From: Spisula solida
Taxonomy: Eukaryota; Mollusca; Bivalvia; Venerida; Mactridae
Assembly (NCBI GenBank): GCA_947247005.1
Contig: OX365952.1
Coordinates: forward strand, 49,828,722-49,892,721
Reading direction: 5' to 3'
DNA length: 64,000 nt
The stretch's first letter is position 1; each line of letters opens with the position of its first letter. Below, piece by piece: positions 38,259 to 50,529 of this stretch. A program made the translations under genes and the position numbers. The notes under the pieces are model-generated. The model ran no database searches, had not been told where the DNA came from, and saw nothing but the letters and a program-made list of their open reading frames with translations.

Positions 38259-39260
38259 GACAGATGTCGGATTTATGCAGGCGATGACTGACACATTTTT
38301 GACTGTAAGACTGAATCCCAACTACATTATTTACATAACTTAAACATATATTAACGATATTCGGTGACCATAAGTGTGATAACGCGTTCTAAAATAAGAA
38401 TATGTCCCAACATGTTCGTTTAATAGAGGAGAGTTGCGTAGCCTGACAGTTACGATGGCTCATATTTAACGTAATTTATAGGTTTATGCTTTCGTTTACT
38501 GAAATCAGACTGACAATTTGACAGGTTAAGTGCAGTCAGTAACGTTTTATCATTCAGATAGTCAGCCTTACGTACAACACAGATGCATAGTCATTACTGC
38601 TCATCTAAACCATAAACCACTGTACCGAAAAAGGGAGATTACTATGATGTTACGATAGTGTACGAGAATTCCTAATGTCTCAAGACAAAATTAATTCGAA
38701 ACACATGCATTTTAAATGACTGTGATTACGTTCGGGTCTCACGGTTTTGTACTTATAAAGATTGTTCTGAAATTTGGAATAAACATACATTGTGCTTGGG
38801 TTCAGAACACATTGCTCTAATTCATTTTTCATTTAAGTAGCCTATTGTTATTCTAATTTTAGCAGCTACAAATAGGGGTTTCACCCATTGTTGGTAGATG
38901 AAACTAGACCATTCAGCTTTTTAAAGCTAAAACTAGGACTTTCGACTATTTGGTTGCCCAGGTTTGGACATTCAGCGGTTAAATTCAGTTTCTCGCTCAG
39001 TTGTGTTGGGCAATATACAGTGTGCGGTATAACACAGTGTTCACTGTACAAGTCATTGTCACTTTAACATCAAAGTAATTAGGTTGACTGACTGGTTACC
39101 TACTCTAGAATGTTTATAGAAAATACATGTATTACGTGCATTAGTCAAACTAAAATAGATATACATTTGTATATACATATAGATATATATCCCGAGTAAG
39201 GTATATACTGACCACGTATTACTTGACACTGAGCTTTGTCATTTGCGGTATAAATGTATT

Positions 39261-39400
39261 ATTCATTACAGGTAACTGTATCATTAATAAAGAGTAAACA
39301 TTTATTTTATAAGATTTATAATATCTTAGATAAGATAACTTTTATAAATGAAAATATTGTTTTACTCTTTATCAATGAAACAGTTACCTGTGGTATTCAT
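39261..39400. mobile_element. MITE-like fold-back element
   Basis: acaggtaactgtatcattaa at the left mirrors ttgatgaaacagttacctgt-type sequence (atcaatgaaacagttacctg) at the right. Arms are about 35 bases and the centre is AT-only. Confidence 0.6.
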
Positions 39401-40672
39401 TTGTAACAATTGTAGACGATGACACCGTACATTATAGGCTCGTTTCCCACTCTAAGTGCAAACTATTTATTGTATTAACAGATGTTTAAAACTCATGTTT
39501 TGTCGGCAAAGGTGATGCATTAATATAGTTCAAACATATTTATATGCCCAAGAGAATCTATACAACGTATGTCAGCATTACAATTTTCTCGAGACATAAG
39601 TTCAAACAACTAACGTTTCAGTTCTCCCAAGTACAGTAACTGTTGTCATGGCGAAATGGAACATACGAAAATAAAAATATAGCGCCACACCGAAACCGAC
39701 GTCTACCGGATATATGCCATAATTAACACTATTACGTTCTTAGCTGTTTGTATTTTCATGAAAAATATCTTTATAGTCGTCTAGTTGCTTGTTTATACCA
39801 TTAGGCACAAGTAAACACGTACTATGCAATGAAAAAAACATTACTGAAGCAACATTTATGACATTAAAAAAAGAAAACTGTCAAAAATGAGGCAACGACA
39901 CTTTCTGCTGTATCTTGCGTAGTATTTTGACGTCAGATTAATTATTACTATTGTAACGGCACAGTGATTTAGGAAATAGCGAACGTCACATGACTGCTAA
40001 AATGAAGAATTTGTCAAGTAAACGTTAGTGATATGTAAATAAACGTGAATAATCGTTCCTATGTGCATTATATACTTTTTGATAATGCAAAACACACAAA
40101 CATACTCAAGAAGATGACTAAAGATGAAGTAAACAGCCAACAGGCACCTAGATTGAAGATTTTTGTTAACCAAAACATTAAAAATATGTAAATAATTGTT
40201 AAACCAAGTGTGTGAAGAATTGGGACACATGATTATATTGTCAGGAAGTAGGTTATTGAGGAAGTACAGGTGAATAGTTGATTAAGTTGTACATGTTTTA
40301 ATATTAATTACTGGGGTTAAACGTACACTGGATATTGCAGGAACTTTTCATTAATAGTATCCCTTTTGCGACATGAACAAGGAACACGCCACGATGTCTA
40401 TCTCAAAAAACCGATTACTTCACTTATATTGGTCTCAAAGGATTTTTCAACGTCTCCAGGTCCATATATGGGACATTATGTTAGATATAATTATTAAAGC
40501 TTGGCCCGGCCATTTGAAATTTGCTTCAAATTATCTTATGTTCGTGGAAATCGTACTCTGCGAAACATTGGTGTTTTAAAATGTTAAGCCATTTAAAGCG
40601 TATCATTTATTTCGATATTAGACAGAAACCAGTCTTCGTACCCAATCGAATTTAAAGCATTATACGTTTATT

Positions 40673-40785
40673 CACAGGAACTTGCATTTATAATTTAAAA
40701 AAAAAATGAAAAAACTAGGCCTACTGTACTATTAAAATATATATTTTAGTAGTAAAAGTTCAAATTATAAATGCAAGTTCCTGTG
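40673..40785. mobile_element. Short MITE
   Basis: 113 bases. TIRs cacaggaacttgcatttata and tataaatgcaagttcctgtg are perfect over more than 20 bases. Confidence 0.75.
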
Positions 40786-41237
40786 GTTTATTTAAGCTTA
40801 CAACGAACTGAATAAACAAACATGGGTGTTGTTCTGTTATGTTGTCAATTAAAACACATGTGCACCATACAAACAGAGTACGACATTTAATGGTCGTTAA
40901 ATGCACAAAGTTATGCACGTTTCTGTCAGCTTCAGACTCCTTAAGATGCAACAAAACACGAGTTTTATTCACAACATGCGTCAGATACATCCGACATTAA
41001 GTGCGAGCCATCATGTACATGTATAAATAACTACACTGTAATTATACACACGGTGCTCATTAAATTGTTATTGTTGAACAAAACAGTAAATCACAGTGCT
41101 GACAATGGACACGATCTGATTGGTTAAATTTTTAGAGGAGATCGGGGCCAGGTGACTGAAACTTGAGAGTGTCAGTTAAAATATCTTTAAATAATACAAT
41201 GTTTAACATTGAATGATGTTGTTGTAAAAAGATTATA

Positions 41238-41600
41238 TTAAGTCAGACAGGGAAGGCAGCACTCAACTGAATCAACCGAGCACAGGAAACATAAAACACA
41301 TAAAGACACAATGCCCAACTAAACAAGCGCAGATCCGCCCAAGTCCAAGCTGTCAAAAAGTAAAATAAATTATAACTAGCTGAATGACCCAGTTTCCACA
41401 GCAAAAGGACTATAATGCCTAGTTATAGCTGTCAGAAAACTTAAAACGAAGAAGTTCCCAACACACTACCGACCGAGAAAATTAAACATCCCCCGTCCCA
41501 CTGTTTAAAAGCTGAATAGAAAAGATTCAGCAAACAAAAGGCGGAATGCCTACGCTGAATGACCTAGTTACAACAGTAAAACTGCTGAACTAACCCCATT
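41238..41600 (+). mobile_element. Dispersed 'gtcagacagggaaggc' element
   Basis: It begins taagtcagacagggaaggca, then gcactcaactgaatcaaccg, acacaatgcccaactaaaca and ctgaatgacctagtt. Related copies lie at 3391, 10295, 23605 (same strand) and at 6835, 9440, 17045, 50530 (reverse). No coding capacity. Confidence 0.65.
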
Positions 41601-41798
41601 ACTGCGCTACTGAGTTACGGAAGTTTTCAGAAAATATGCAAAACAATCCAGGTTCAAAAAATAAATCCAGGACAAATTAACTGAAATACTCAATATGGAA
41701 TAGCTTACCAACACACATCTAAGATTCAAATACTGTTCAAATCTTCAAAAACAAACTGCAAAAACATCTATTAGGTTAGCTCTGTAAAAGCAATCACT

Positions 41799-41953
41799 TC
41801 GCTTGGCTGTAAGTACAAAATCAACTTCAGCTTGGTCAACATTACCACTTCCGATTCTCATGAAAATAGGCTCATAAGAAGCGCCTTGAGATGCAGATTT
41901 AATATATGTCTTATATAAGTAATACTTACGACCTTCTTATTCTTAGCCAGCGA
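41799..41953 (+). mobile_element. MITE, 'gctggcttagaa' family, copy 3
   Basis: The left TIR is partly deleted (tcgcttggctgtaagtac); the right is complete (acgaccttcttattcttagc). It sits about 110 bases upstream of the coding exon of the structural-protein gene, within its presumed 5' intron. Confidence 0.65.
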
Positions 41954-42044
41954 CATGTTTATCATTGATGAAATGTGTTGCATGCGGTTGTTATACAAAC
42001 ATGTTTTAAACTACTAGTATACATTGGTTGACATTAAGTTTATG

Positions 42045-42059
42045 TCTTTCACATTTCAG
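42045..42059 (+). promoter_or_regulatory. Probable 3' splice site in the 5' UTR of the structural-protein gene
   Basis: The run tgtctttcacatttcag is a good pyrimidine-rich acceptor ending seven bases before the preferred ATG. It implies a non-coding first exon further upstream. No donor could be chosen with confidence. Confidence 0.5.
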
Positions 42060-42065
42060 ATCACA

Positions 42066-44984
42066 ATGGTTTTGTCACTACAATTGTTCCAGCTCGTCAT
42101 TCTGATGACCTCCGTGAACGGGCAAGGCATGTTTGATTTATTTGCCGGGTTCGGTGGGTTTGGAAGCGGTGGTGGATTTGGAAATGGCGGTGGTGGGTTT
42201 GGGAGTGGAGGAGGTGGATTTGGTGGCCCTACTACGATGTACGGAGGAGCCACAGCGCCACCCGCTACAGCGCCTCCAGATCCAGCAGCCATGGCTGATG
42301 CTCGTTTTACAATGGCTGAGGAACAAATGGCCGAAGTTATGGGAGAGAGCGCCAAGAACAGTCCAGAGCGAAGACGTATAGATCGACTAATAAAATCTAC
42401 TGGTGGCAGGTTTAGTGGTGATGCAGCGCCATTAAATTATTTAGTCCAGGACTATTTGGCGACCTCACCACCACCACCTGGCGCAACACCTCCACCAGAA
42501 GTTGAAGCTGCTCCAGCACCTGCTGCAGCTGGAAAAGGACGAAAAGGTGGTAAAGGACGAAGAAGAAATCGTTTAGGAGCTCCAGGTGCAACCGGAGCAC
42601 GTGCAGCCTTACCGGGAGCAGCGGGAGCACGTGCAGCCTTACCGGGAGCAGCCGGACAACGTGCAGCCTTACTGGGAGCAGCCGGACAACGTGCAGCCTT
42701 ACTGGGAGCAGCCGGACAACGTGCAGCCTTACCGGGAGCAGCCGGACCACGTGCATCCTTACCGGGAGCAGCCGGACCACGAGCAGCCGTGTCACATACA
42801 GTCTTACCAGGATCAATAGGCGGACAACGTGCGGCCTTACCTGGTGCTGCCGGGCCAGCTGGAGCTAGACCCCTTCCGTATGCTGCCACTAACAACCAAT
42901 TTGCACAACAGCAAGCAGCTGGTAGTCAATATGCACTACAACCAGCAGCCGGAACACAATATGCCAATACTGCAACCGGGAACCAGTTTGCTTCTAATAC
43001 CAATGCAAATCAGTTCATGGCTGGTCCTGCTTCGCAGACCAATTTTGGACCAGCCCCTGGTGTTGCTGTTGCACAGCCACAATATACATCATCTCAGACA
43101 AGCTCAAACTTTGGGCCAGCCAACCCGGTCATCCAGAAGAGTAATAACGGTTGGACGGTGAAAAACCCAGGACAGCTATCACCTACCGTTCATAAACCAA
43201 AACCACCTCCGACGAAGCCACCACAATATGTTCCACCACAACAACCATACAACCAACAACAAAACAATAACAATATGCCACAAGCAGGTCAACAAAGCAC
43301 AAACCTATATAATCAGCAACCAAACAATTTTAACGTACCATCAAACGGTCAACAGGGAAGCATGCAAAACCAACAAACCAGTCAACAACAAAATAATATT
43401 AATTTTAATCCAATGAATAACCAGAATTTAGGAACATCATTCCAACAATCAGGCCCGCAACCAAATAATTTTAATAATCAACAAAGCGGCCAAACGAACA
43501 CTAAAACATTCAATCAGCAAGGAGGACAACAACAATACAACAATGGTAACACTCAGCAAAGTGGTCAAATGAACAATAAACCATTCAACAACCAAGCAGG
43601 GCTTCAACAACAAACCAATTTTAACAATCAACAAAGTAGCCAAATGAGCAACCAAAATACTGGAACATCATTTCCTCAAGGAGGTTCACAACAAAACAAT
43701 TTTAACAACCAACAAACTAACCAAATAAACAACAAACCATTTAACAACCAACAACAAAGTCAACAACAATACAACAATGCCAACACTCAGCAAAGTGGTC
43801 AAACAAACAACCAACAATTCAACAACCAACAAGGAGGAGGTCAGCAACAAAACAACGGTTACACTCCACAAGGAGGTCAACAAAATTTCGGAACGTCTAA
43901 CCAACAAGGAAGTTCGCAACAAACCAATTTTAACAATCAGCAAAGTAGTCAAATGAACAATAATCCGCCCATGCAACAAGGAAGTCAGCAACAAAACAAC
44001 GGTAATAATCAGCAAAATGGTCAACAAAACTTCGGTTCCTCTGGAAATGCTGGGGGTTCACCAAAAACATTAGGCAACAAAGGAGGACCAATAGCTGCAA
44101 CTCGACTGAAAGGTGTACAAGATCGTATAATGTATGTAACAGAACAATTGAAACTAGCACAAAAATTCAATGATATGAACCAAGTTACAGAACTACAAGC
44201 AAAACTAGATGGTTTAAATAATGTACAAACTATACTGTCAGGAGGATCCAATGGTAAAAGCCAAATGCTTACTGTGCAAGGTGTTAAACGGCCATCCCCA
44301 CAGACAGGATCACAACCAAGTTTTAAACCAAAATCAAATAATAATAACATGGGAGCAAATCCACCACAGCAGAATAATCAAGGAGGACCCGGCCAATGGA
44401 GGCCATCGCCACAAACTGTAGGAAACCAAGCACAGGTAAGACATAAATCGTCTCGTATACCAAAACGACCCGCGCCAAAAAAGCCATTTCAAACTGCAGG
44501 TCCAACTTTAAGTAGTAACGGCCCAGCTCCAGTTCAGAATACTGTCATTAAAAACGGACCTCCACCGCCAAGGCGTCAAAAGAGCGGTATGCCAAAACAG
44601 CGTCCAGGAAGCAGGCGCAATGGTAGAAGACCAGGTAGAAAGATGGGTGCAGGGCGCAGACGACAGGGACCACAAAGTGGTTTTGTACCTGCTGTTATGA
44701 CTAGAGCTCCAGCAGCAGTTCTAACCAGAGCTCCAGCAACTACAACTACTGCCGGACCTACTGGTCCACCGCCACAACTAGGTGATATACGTTGGACAGG
44801 GAATGTCAAATTTGTTTTCGCTGATGCTGATGGTTTTGATACATTCCAATGGGTGAAGGCCAGCTCTATACCTAAAGACCAGTTAACACAATATCTTCAA
44901 GAGAACAAAGCTGCCAAACAACAGCAACAACAAACCGCGGCAACAGCCCCATCTACGCCACCAACGACGGTACCACCAGTTTGA
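42066..44984 (+). CDS. Secreted cysteine-free low-complexity structural protein (Gly-, Ala/Pro-, Gln/Asn- and Arg/Pro-rich blocks)
   Basis: 972 residues in one exon. A strong acceptor (cacatttcag ending at 42059) lies just before ATG 42066, so a 5'-UTR intron is likely; ATG 42024 in the same frame lies upstream of that acceptor and would hide the signal. Order of parts: signal peptide 1-19 (MVLSLQLFQLVILMTSVNG); GGGFG repeats 23-54; an acidic/charged segment about 70-140; a basic KGRKGGKGRRRNR patch near 157; about eight decapeptides of type GAAGQRAALP (169-270); a Gln/Asn-rich prion-like stretch about 387-661; an amphipathic helix 677-720; Arg/Pro-rich basic 791-875; TTTT/APPP linker; a conserved-looking patch with RWTGNVKFVFADADGF at 909-924; and a Gln tail. 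No cysteine was seen. Codons are much richer in G+C than the flanks. By composition it fits an extracellular matrix protein of shell, byssus or a secreted glue; no family is recognised. Confidence 0.85.
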   Translation: MVLSLQLFQLVILMTSVNGQGMFDLFAGFGGFGSGGGFGNGGGGFGSGGGGFGGPTTMYGGATAPPATAPPDPAAMADARFTMAEEQMAEVMGESAKNSPERRRIDRLIKSTGGRFSGDAAPLNYLVQDYLATSPPPPGATPPPEVEAAPAPAAAGKGRKGGKGRRRNRLGAPGATGARAALPGAAGARAALPGAAGQRAALLGAAGQRAALLGAAGQRAALPGAAGPRASLPGAAGPRAAVSHTVLPGSIGGQRAALPGAAGPAGARPLPYAATNNQFAQQQAAGSQYALQPAAGTQYANTATGNQFASNTNANQFMAGPASQTNFGPAPGVAVAQPQYTSSQTSSNFGPANPVIQKSNNGWTVKNPGQLSPTVHKPKPPPTKPPQYVPPQQPYNQQQNNNNMPQAGQQSTNLYNQQPNNFNVPSNGQQGSMQNQQTSQQQNNINFNPMNNQNLGTSFQQSGPQPNNFNNQQSGQTNTKTFNQQGGQQQYNNGNTQQSGQMNNKPFNNQAGLQQQTNFNNQQSSQMSNQNTGTSFPQGGSQQNNFNNQQTNQINNKPFNNQQQSQQQYNNANTQQSGQTNNQQFNNQQGGGQQQNNGYTPQGGQQNFGTSNQQGSSQQTNFNNQQSSQMNNNPPMQQGSQQQNNGNNQQNGQQNFGSSGNAGGSPKTLGNKGGPIAATRLKGVQDRIMYVTEQLKLAQKFNDMNQVTELQAKLDGLNNVQTILSGGSNGKSQMLTVQGVKRPSPQTGSQPSFKPKSNNNNMGANPPQQNNQGGPGQWRPSPQTVGNQAQVRHKSSRIPKRPAPKKPFQTAGPTLSSNGPAPVQNTVIKNGPPPPRRQKSGMPKQRPGSRRNGRRPGRKMGAGRRRQGPQSGFVPAVMTRAPAAVLTRAPATTTTAGPTGPPPQLGDIRWTGNVKFVFADADGFDTFQWVKASSIPKDQLTQYLQENKAAKQQQQQTAATAPSTPPTTVPPV

Positions 44985-44987
44985 AGT

Positions 44988-46400
44988 GTGATGTCACTTT
45001 ATATACAAACAATGTTTTACAATAAGTAACATTTATGTTAAATTTGTCGCTATATGCCTTTGATGTGGCAATCGTCTCGTATATTATAGTATTAACTGTA
45101 TGGAGTTTATGAATGGGACTGGACATCCATAATCTGTATTGGGGCTTATATTAAATCCTAATTAAACGGTTAGATGTGTCTTTGAGAAAGGAGTGGTTAG
45201 GTTATTTTACGAAACACCATTCGAATGCAAACAAACCCTCATAAAACGCTTGTGTCTTAGAGAAATAGGTGTTTAGATTATTTTACAAATACTATTTGAA
45301 TGCATGAAGCGAGTATGAAGATGTGTACTTCTCGAAAAATGTTTTATGAATTGACATCAATATGCATAACGACAATAGCGGAATGTAACATATATCAACA
45401 CTTATATTGTTATAGCGCGAACAGGATTAATAAAGTGTTCTTGAACAAACTACTGTTGTACGGCCATGATGGATGTTGGAAAGTAACTTGTTGATATGTC
45501 TGATGAATCGAAACCAAAAGTTTCTTGATTGTCTGATTCTGCTTCTATAAACATTGTACCGTTCCAAATATTTTAAACGTTTCGTGGTAAACAATGCAGT
45601 AATGGCTATGTTTGGAATTATGAAGAAATTGTTATATGAATGACAGGATATTTGTTTTACTGCTATGAGTCGATTTATAAAGTGAAGTAGAATGTTAGCT
45701 AATTGTCGTACTTAAGGTATCATTTTCAATAGTTATGGATTCCTCAAGATGGCATTTTATATTGTGAACATAATGTATATATCACGAAAATGATCACAGT
45801 AGTAATTTGGCGTAAGGTATTTCAATGATCAACGTGCGTTCATTTTGCATTCGGTGTACTCTACTTGTAAATACAAAATTCATCAGTTTGCTACAGAAAG
45901 AAAGGTCAGTTACTGACTTGACTTTGTAAAGAGCATTGAATGTGCACCTAAGACTATAACGGACACGAATATCAAACTGGGTACCTGAGGTGTTTACAAG
46001 AAAGTTAAATGATCATCTTGGTTAATAATTGTCGTGAAGAAATGGGGAAAGGCTTGGGAAACACAACAAGTAAGCTCAGATGAAAAGATTCATCAGCTTT
46101 GGCATGGAGTCAGACCAGAGACACATTAGCACTGCTTGCATGCTTACAACCCTTAACACATAGATCATTTGTTCATTTATTGTTTGCTTTTAACAATTAC
46201 ACTTTTGCCATTTCAATGTATGGTTATATAATCTACTTTATTGACAGAAGAATTTCACCGATACGGAATAATATTGCTTGACCATAGAGTTGACGTTTTT
46301 GTCATTAAAACGGTTACTTCAATTAACTTTCGGTGATTGTACGGATTATGTTAATGTGTTAATGGTGGTTCTGTTGCTTTCTGTTTTGTTCACGTCCATA
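44988..46400. other. 3' UTR and 3' flank of the structural-protein gene
   Basis: No further coding exon seen. Contains gtttcgtggtaaacaatgc and scattered short motifs. The segmental duplication begins at its right end. Confidence 0.45.
45430..45435 (+). terminator. Possible polyadenylation signal of the structural-protein gene
   Basis: AATAAA about 445 bases after the stop codon, the first perfect hexamer on the plus strand in the 3' flank. A 3' UTR of this length is ordinary for an animal gene. Confidence 0.35.
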
Positions 46401-47210
46401 GTACTTGTTATTGAATTACAGAAACTGTTTTAATAGTGTGACAACATTTAACTAGAACTCTTTTCCGTCGTCCTTCCCGGTGTATTGCTTTAGTCAAATC
46501 ATTCAGAAGGTACACTAACCATAAGGTGACTTCCAGTTAAATTGTGCCAAGCAATAATGCAGTACACTGATTACGCTCTTGTATCGTTGTAATATATTAA
46601 CCGGGTTTCTTAAGACGGTTGTGTTTACCGATTTGTGTATTACAAGTTGATATGATACTATATGGTTTTAATTCCAAAGATTTTATATAATTTATTTGGT
46701 CCTTTTTAACGAATTTTATCTTTGAATGTTTTACGGACGTGTTTAACTGGGAGTTTGTATGCGAAGTTTCACATTATTAGCAAGTATATTTAATGCAAAG
46801 CAAAAATGGAAAACATTATTCTAAAATTTCCGAATAGCCAACCATTTCAGCATATTACATACTTTGAGCAAACGCTATTGTTATTGAAAGGGGAAAAGCT
46901 GAACTGTTGCATATTTGTTATGTTTAACTATGATGTTGAGTAGTATGTCCCTTTACCGTCCACATGTGCTTGTTTGATATTTTGGACATTTTGCTAAATC
47001 GTACTCAATGGTGTCACAATGTATTCCGTTTAGTAGATTAAGGAATATGTTGGATATTGTTTTGTTACATGTACAGAAATATATTGGCTATAGTAGTATT
47101 ACATGTAAGTACAATGTTGCCTCTCCATATTGAAAATTCCGGTCTTTGTGAAGGACGAATTTTGGAAAACGTAATCTTACGGTGCCAAAGTATTGGATGT
47201 TTCTACGGAT

Positions 47211-47362
47211 GAATCCCGATACACCGCTTAACGCTCTAACGGAACTCACGATACATGACATTCGAGTTCCGTCAGAGCGTTAAATCGGTTTTTAGTTCCG
47301 TCAAAGTCACATGAAAACAGAGCAATTCTCTGACGAAACTGAGAGGCGGTGTATCGGGATTC
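47211..47362. mobile_element. MITE with nested palindrome
   Basis: TIRs gaatcccgatacaccgc / gcggtgtatcgggattc, flanked by AT on both sides. Inside, aacgctctaacggaactc and gagttccgtcagagcgtt form a second inverted pair. It is present only in the left copy of the segmental duplication. Confidence 0.75.
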
Positions 47363-48481
47363 ATACCGTGTAGTGTGTTGGATCAAGAGAAGCTCACTTT
47401 GGGGAGGCAACATTGTAGGAGTGCATACTATTTTTAGACTTTCTTTGCTTTACTGATCCCGATTGTATCACCATGTAAAATACCACTTCATATTCTAGTT
47501 TAGTTAAAAATAGCAAAACATCTTGTTGATGGACTTAAATTATTTATAAATAAATATCAATTAGAATTTTCCAAATACTTATAATAAACATATATTATTC
47601 ATACAAGAATTTCTTTAAAATGTGCATGCATATATAAGACTTCCAAAATTTCATCTTGTTACATTTTCAAATTTCTGAATACTCTGAGACGGTAGGTCTT
47701 TTCGATGTACAAATATTAAAACATTTAATAATAAATGTTTATACGCTAAATTCTGTGTTTTGTTTTCTTTTCAGATATTTTAAGTTTTACGAATTTACGA
47801 TTTCAGGTTCCCAACCTTAATAGACAGTGAGTGTGATCTAAAGCGAAACATACACGCGGTCGTGTCCAAACGTTATAAATGAACAGTAATTTTAAAGACC
47901 AAGTGGAAGATTCAACAAAATGGAAATTTGCAAATGGAACACGATCTATTAAAAACGGTGGCCTTTTCCAAAAGTTTATGCCAAAGGACATGACGAGATA
48001 TAGAACGGTGCCACTTATGCAATTTGGATATTTACGATTTTCAAAACGGTTGCCGTCTTTCTATAATAATTTGTTCTACCCGATACATGGTTAAATATCC
48101 ATTTGGTAAACTTTTCATCTGTTTCGACTGAAAACAACTCTATAGATTATATGAATACTGTTAATTTCAAATCCTACTGACATTGTTTTCAATTTGTACA
48201 TGTATATAATTCTATCCGAGATAGAATGAAGTTTTGTATAAATTTGGTGAAAGTTATTTATCATTCAAGATTATGTGTCGTTCTATTATTTATTTACCCT
48301 GCTCCAGTGTACCAATGTACGTCGTTAACAAATTGATTTGTTTATTCCACGATCAAATTTCGAGGGTTCTTAGTGCTGCAATTGTTTGAAATTATTTATT
48401 CTCATGAAAGTGAATAGTGTATACTAATTTATCTTAGATCGATTGTGAAACAAATTTGTTTCAACCTAAAATTATCACTCT

Positions 48482-48690
48482 GGACAATTCATTCGTGATG
48501 TTATCCATCGCCACGAGGCTATGCGACAAAAGAAACCAGTTTTCCGTTTTGGTTGAGCGTCTAGTAAGGAAAATATTGGTAGGTTACCACTTTTATTTTG
48601 TCTTTGGTATGACGTGGGCTTGGGATCGAAGCTGAGACCCCGCACTCGAAGCGGACGCTCAACCATTAGGCTATCAAAGTGGTTGTGAAA
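48482..48690 (-). mobile_element. tRNA-derived SINE fragment
   Basis: Minus strand: TTTGATAGCCTAATGGTTGA (A box), GGGGTCTCAGCTTCGATCCC (B box), followed by a body with AAGTGGTAACCTACCAAT. It sits in the left copy of the segmental duplication and has no counterpart in the right copy. Confidence 0.6.
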
Positions 48691-48880
48691 TCGGTTGATA
48701 ACATCAAATAAAACAATAAACATGGCATGGAAAGCAGCGCGTCACAAATGTACAAGAAAATGAAAAGATTCAATTCACACAAAAAGGGACAAGCACAGTT
48801 AAGCCATGTTATAACTAAGCACTTGTAATGAAAATATACATGCCATCTATATAATGAAGAACGAGCATATGTATTTATAC

Positions 48881-49180
48881 ATGTCGAGTACTAGCATTTA
48901 TAACATGTCGAGTACTAGCATTTATAACAAGTCGAGTACTAGCATTTATAACAAGTCGAGTACTAGCATTTATAACATGTCGAGTACTATCATTTATAAC
49001 AAGTCGAGTACTAGCATTTATAACAAGTCGAGTACTAGCATTTATAACATGTCGAGTACTAGCATTTATAACATGTCGAGTACTAGCATTTATAACAAGT
49101 CGAGTACTAGCATTTATAACATGTCGAGTACTAGCATTTATAACATGTCGAGTACTAGCATTTATAACATGTCGAGTACT
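48881..49180 (+). repeat. 24-base tandem repeat, 12.5 copies
   Basis: Unit gtcgagtactagcatttata acat or acaag. Because 24 is divisible by three, a 114-residue MSSTSIYN frame stays open. This is a repeat by-product, not a gene. It is absent from the right segmental copy. Confidence 0.9.
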
Positions 49181-49452
49181 ATGCCGTATGAAGATTAAAG
49201 CTACCTTCCATTTGAGTAATTTATGATACTCTGAATTCGAACAAATACTAAGTATGTTTGATTGATTTAAACGTTACTCCATAAAGAAAACGTCTCATAA
49301 ACTAAGCTATGATTTAATATGCTATATATTATGACCAATCAGGTGTATTTAGAGCATTTTATTGGTCAAAAACGCATGTCAATATCAATTTCACTCAGCT
49401 AAAAACGCACCAATTACTTCAACAAATAAAAAATATTCAAGAATAAAAAGTA

Positions 49453-49541
49453 TCCCGCGAGCCGGATTTGAACCAGCGACCTAAGGATGACAGATTCAAT
49501 ACAACTACAGTCCTCCGCTCTACCAACTGAGCTATCACGGG
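49453..49541 (-). tRNA. tRNA-Tyr (GTA) with 16-base intron, copy 1
   Basis: 89 bases; 73 after removal of the intron at 37/38. Acceptor arms CCCGTGA and TCGCGGG pair fully, discriminator A. D arm TAGCTCAGTTGGTAGAGC (A box), anticodon loop CTGTAGA split after G by the intron, T arm GCTGG TTCAAAT CCGGC (B box). Animal nuclear tRNA-Tyr genes characteristically carry an intron here. A TTTTT Pol III terminator follows within six bases. It lies in the left copy of the segmental duplication. Confidence 0.96.
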
Positions 49542-50529
49542 AACATACATATAGTATTATGGTTTGCGAATAAATAGAAATGTAAACGTACGGTGATGAA
49601 TTAGTATTGTACATAATTAGTATGCATTAAATGAACCATGAGAGACAATGCATTACGACCATACATCACGGTCGTACATACACAGCGAACACTTCAATAG
49701 ATGTTTCGTTGCCGAAACTTTAGTCTGATTTCTCATGTCTGCGCTTCAGTAGAGAGGAGATGAAGAACGAAAGAGCTGAGGGTCGAAGCCATATTCAACA
49801 GAATTCGGGCTACAATAAAGTCACCAGACCAAGCCAGGCCGCCGAACCAGATTGGACCGAGTGCGGGCCACTACAGTCTGGCCATACCACGTGGTATGCG
49901 ATGCAACTTTTGGCTAAGAACACAACTCTGATTATTTTATTCTTTGACCGATTGAACACTACAAGACATCCCCGACGCTCAAGCCGGGAATGAGTACAAT
50001 CCGTGACACATATGTTTGTGCTAGAGCACAGTTTTCGAACTAAACCATCTAAAATGTAGTCGGTTTCGGGCAAAATTGAGATATTTTGTTGAAATGAATT
50101 GTGTTGCGTCGAGTGTACTCGTTCTTGTCTTGAGCGTCGAGGATGTCTCGTTATAATAGGTCTACTACTTACGGTGGTTTTAATTTTGTGTTGACAGAAC
50201 TGTACTACAGTCAGTAAACTTATTTCTACAATAGATATATTATACCCAGTACTTCAGTTCATCTTTGAACATCGTTTCTTCTGCGTATTTGGCAAATAAC
50301 ACTATAGTTATAGTAAACGGCGATATGTTGTGAATCAGTTATTTATAGTAAACTCATTAAAACTATAGTTCAATACACGTTCAGCTACTTATTTATTTAT
50401 GAGAAGCACACATAGCGAAACCAGCTTTTTGCTTGGTTCATGTCACTGGTATGTGTTATTCAATTACGGTAACTGTTGCAACATTTAACTAGAACCCATG
50501 AATATTCTGGCTTTTCCGTCGTCCTTCAG

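Larger units (their letters stand above)
46400..50000. repeat. Segmental duplication, left copy
   Basis: Blocks 46405-46780, 48178-48360 and 49440-49980 match 50447-51960, 51963-52140 and 52785-53500 in the same order. Shared markers: acatttaactagaac, gggagtttgtatg, tgctccagtgtaccaatgta and tRNA-Tyr. Left-only material between blocks includes the 47.2-kb MITE, a SINE fragment and the 24-base array. Confidence 0.75.

Noticed and set aside
42412..42895. Antisense frames of 134 and 147 residues over the structural gene
   Set aside because: Low-complexity GC-rich codons leave the opposite strand open. The plus-strand frame has the signal peptide and full length.
48854..49198. 114-residue MSSTSIYN-repeat protein
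   Set aside because: The frame is open only because the 24-base tandem unit is divisible by three; no start context, signal or splice support.
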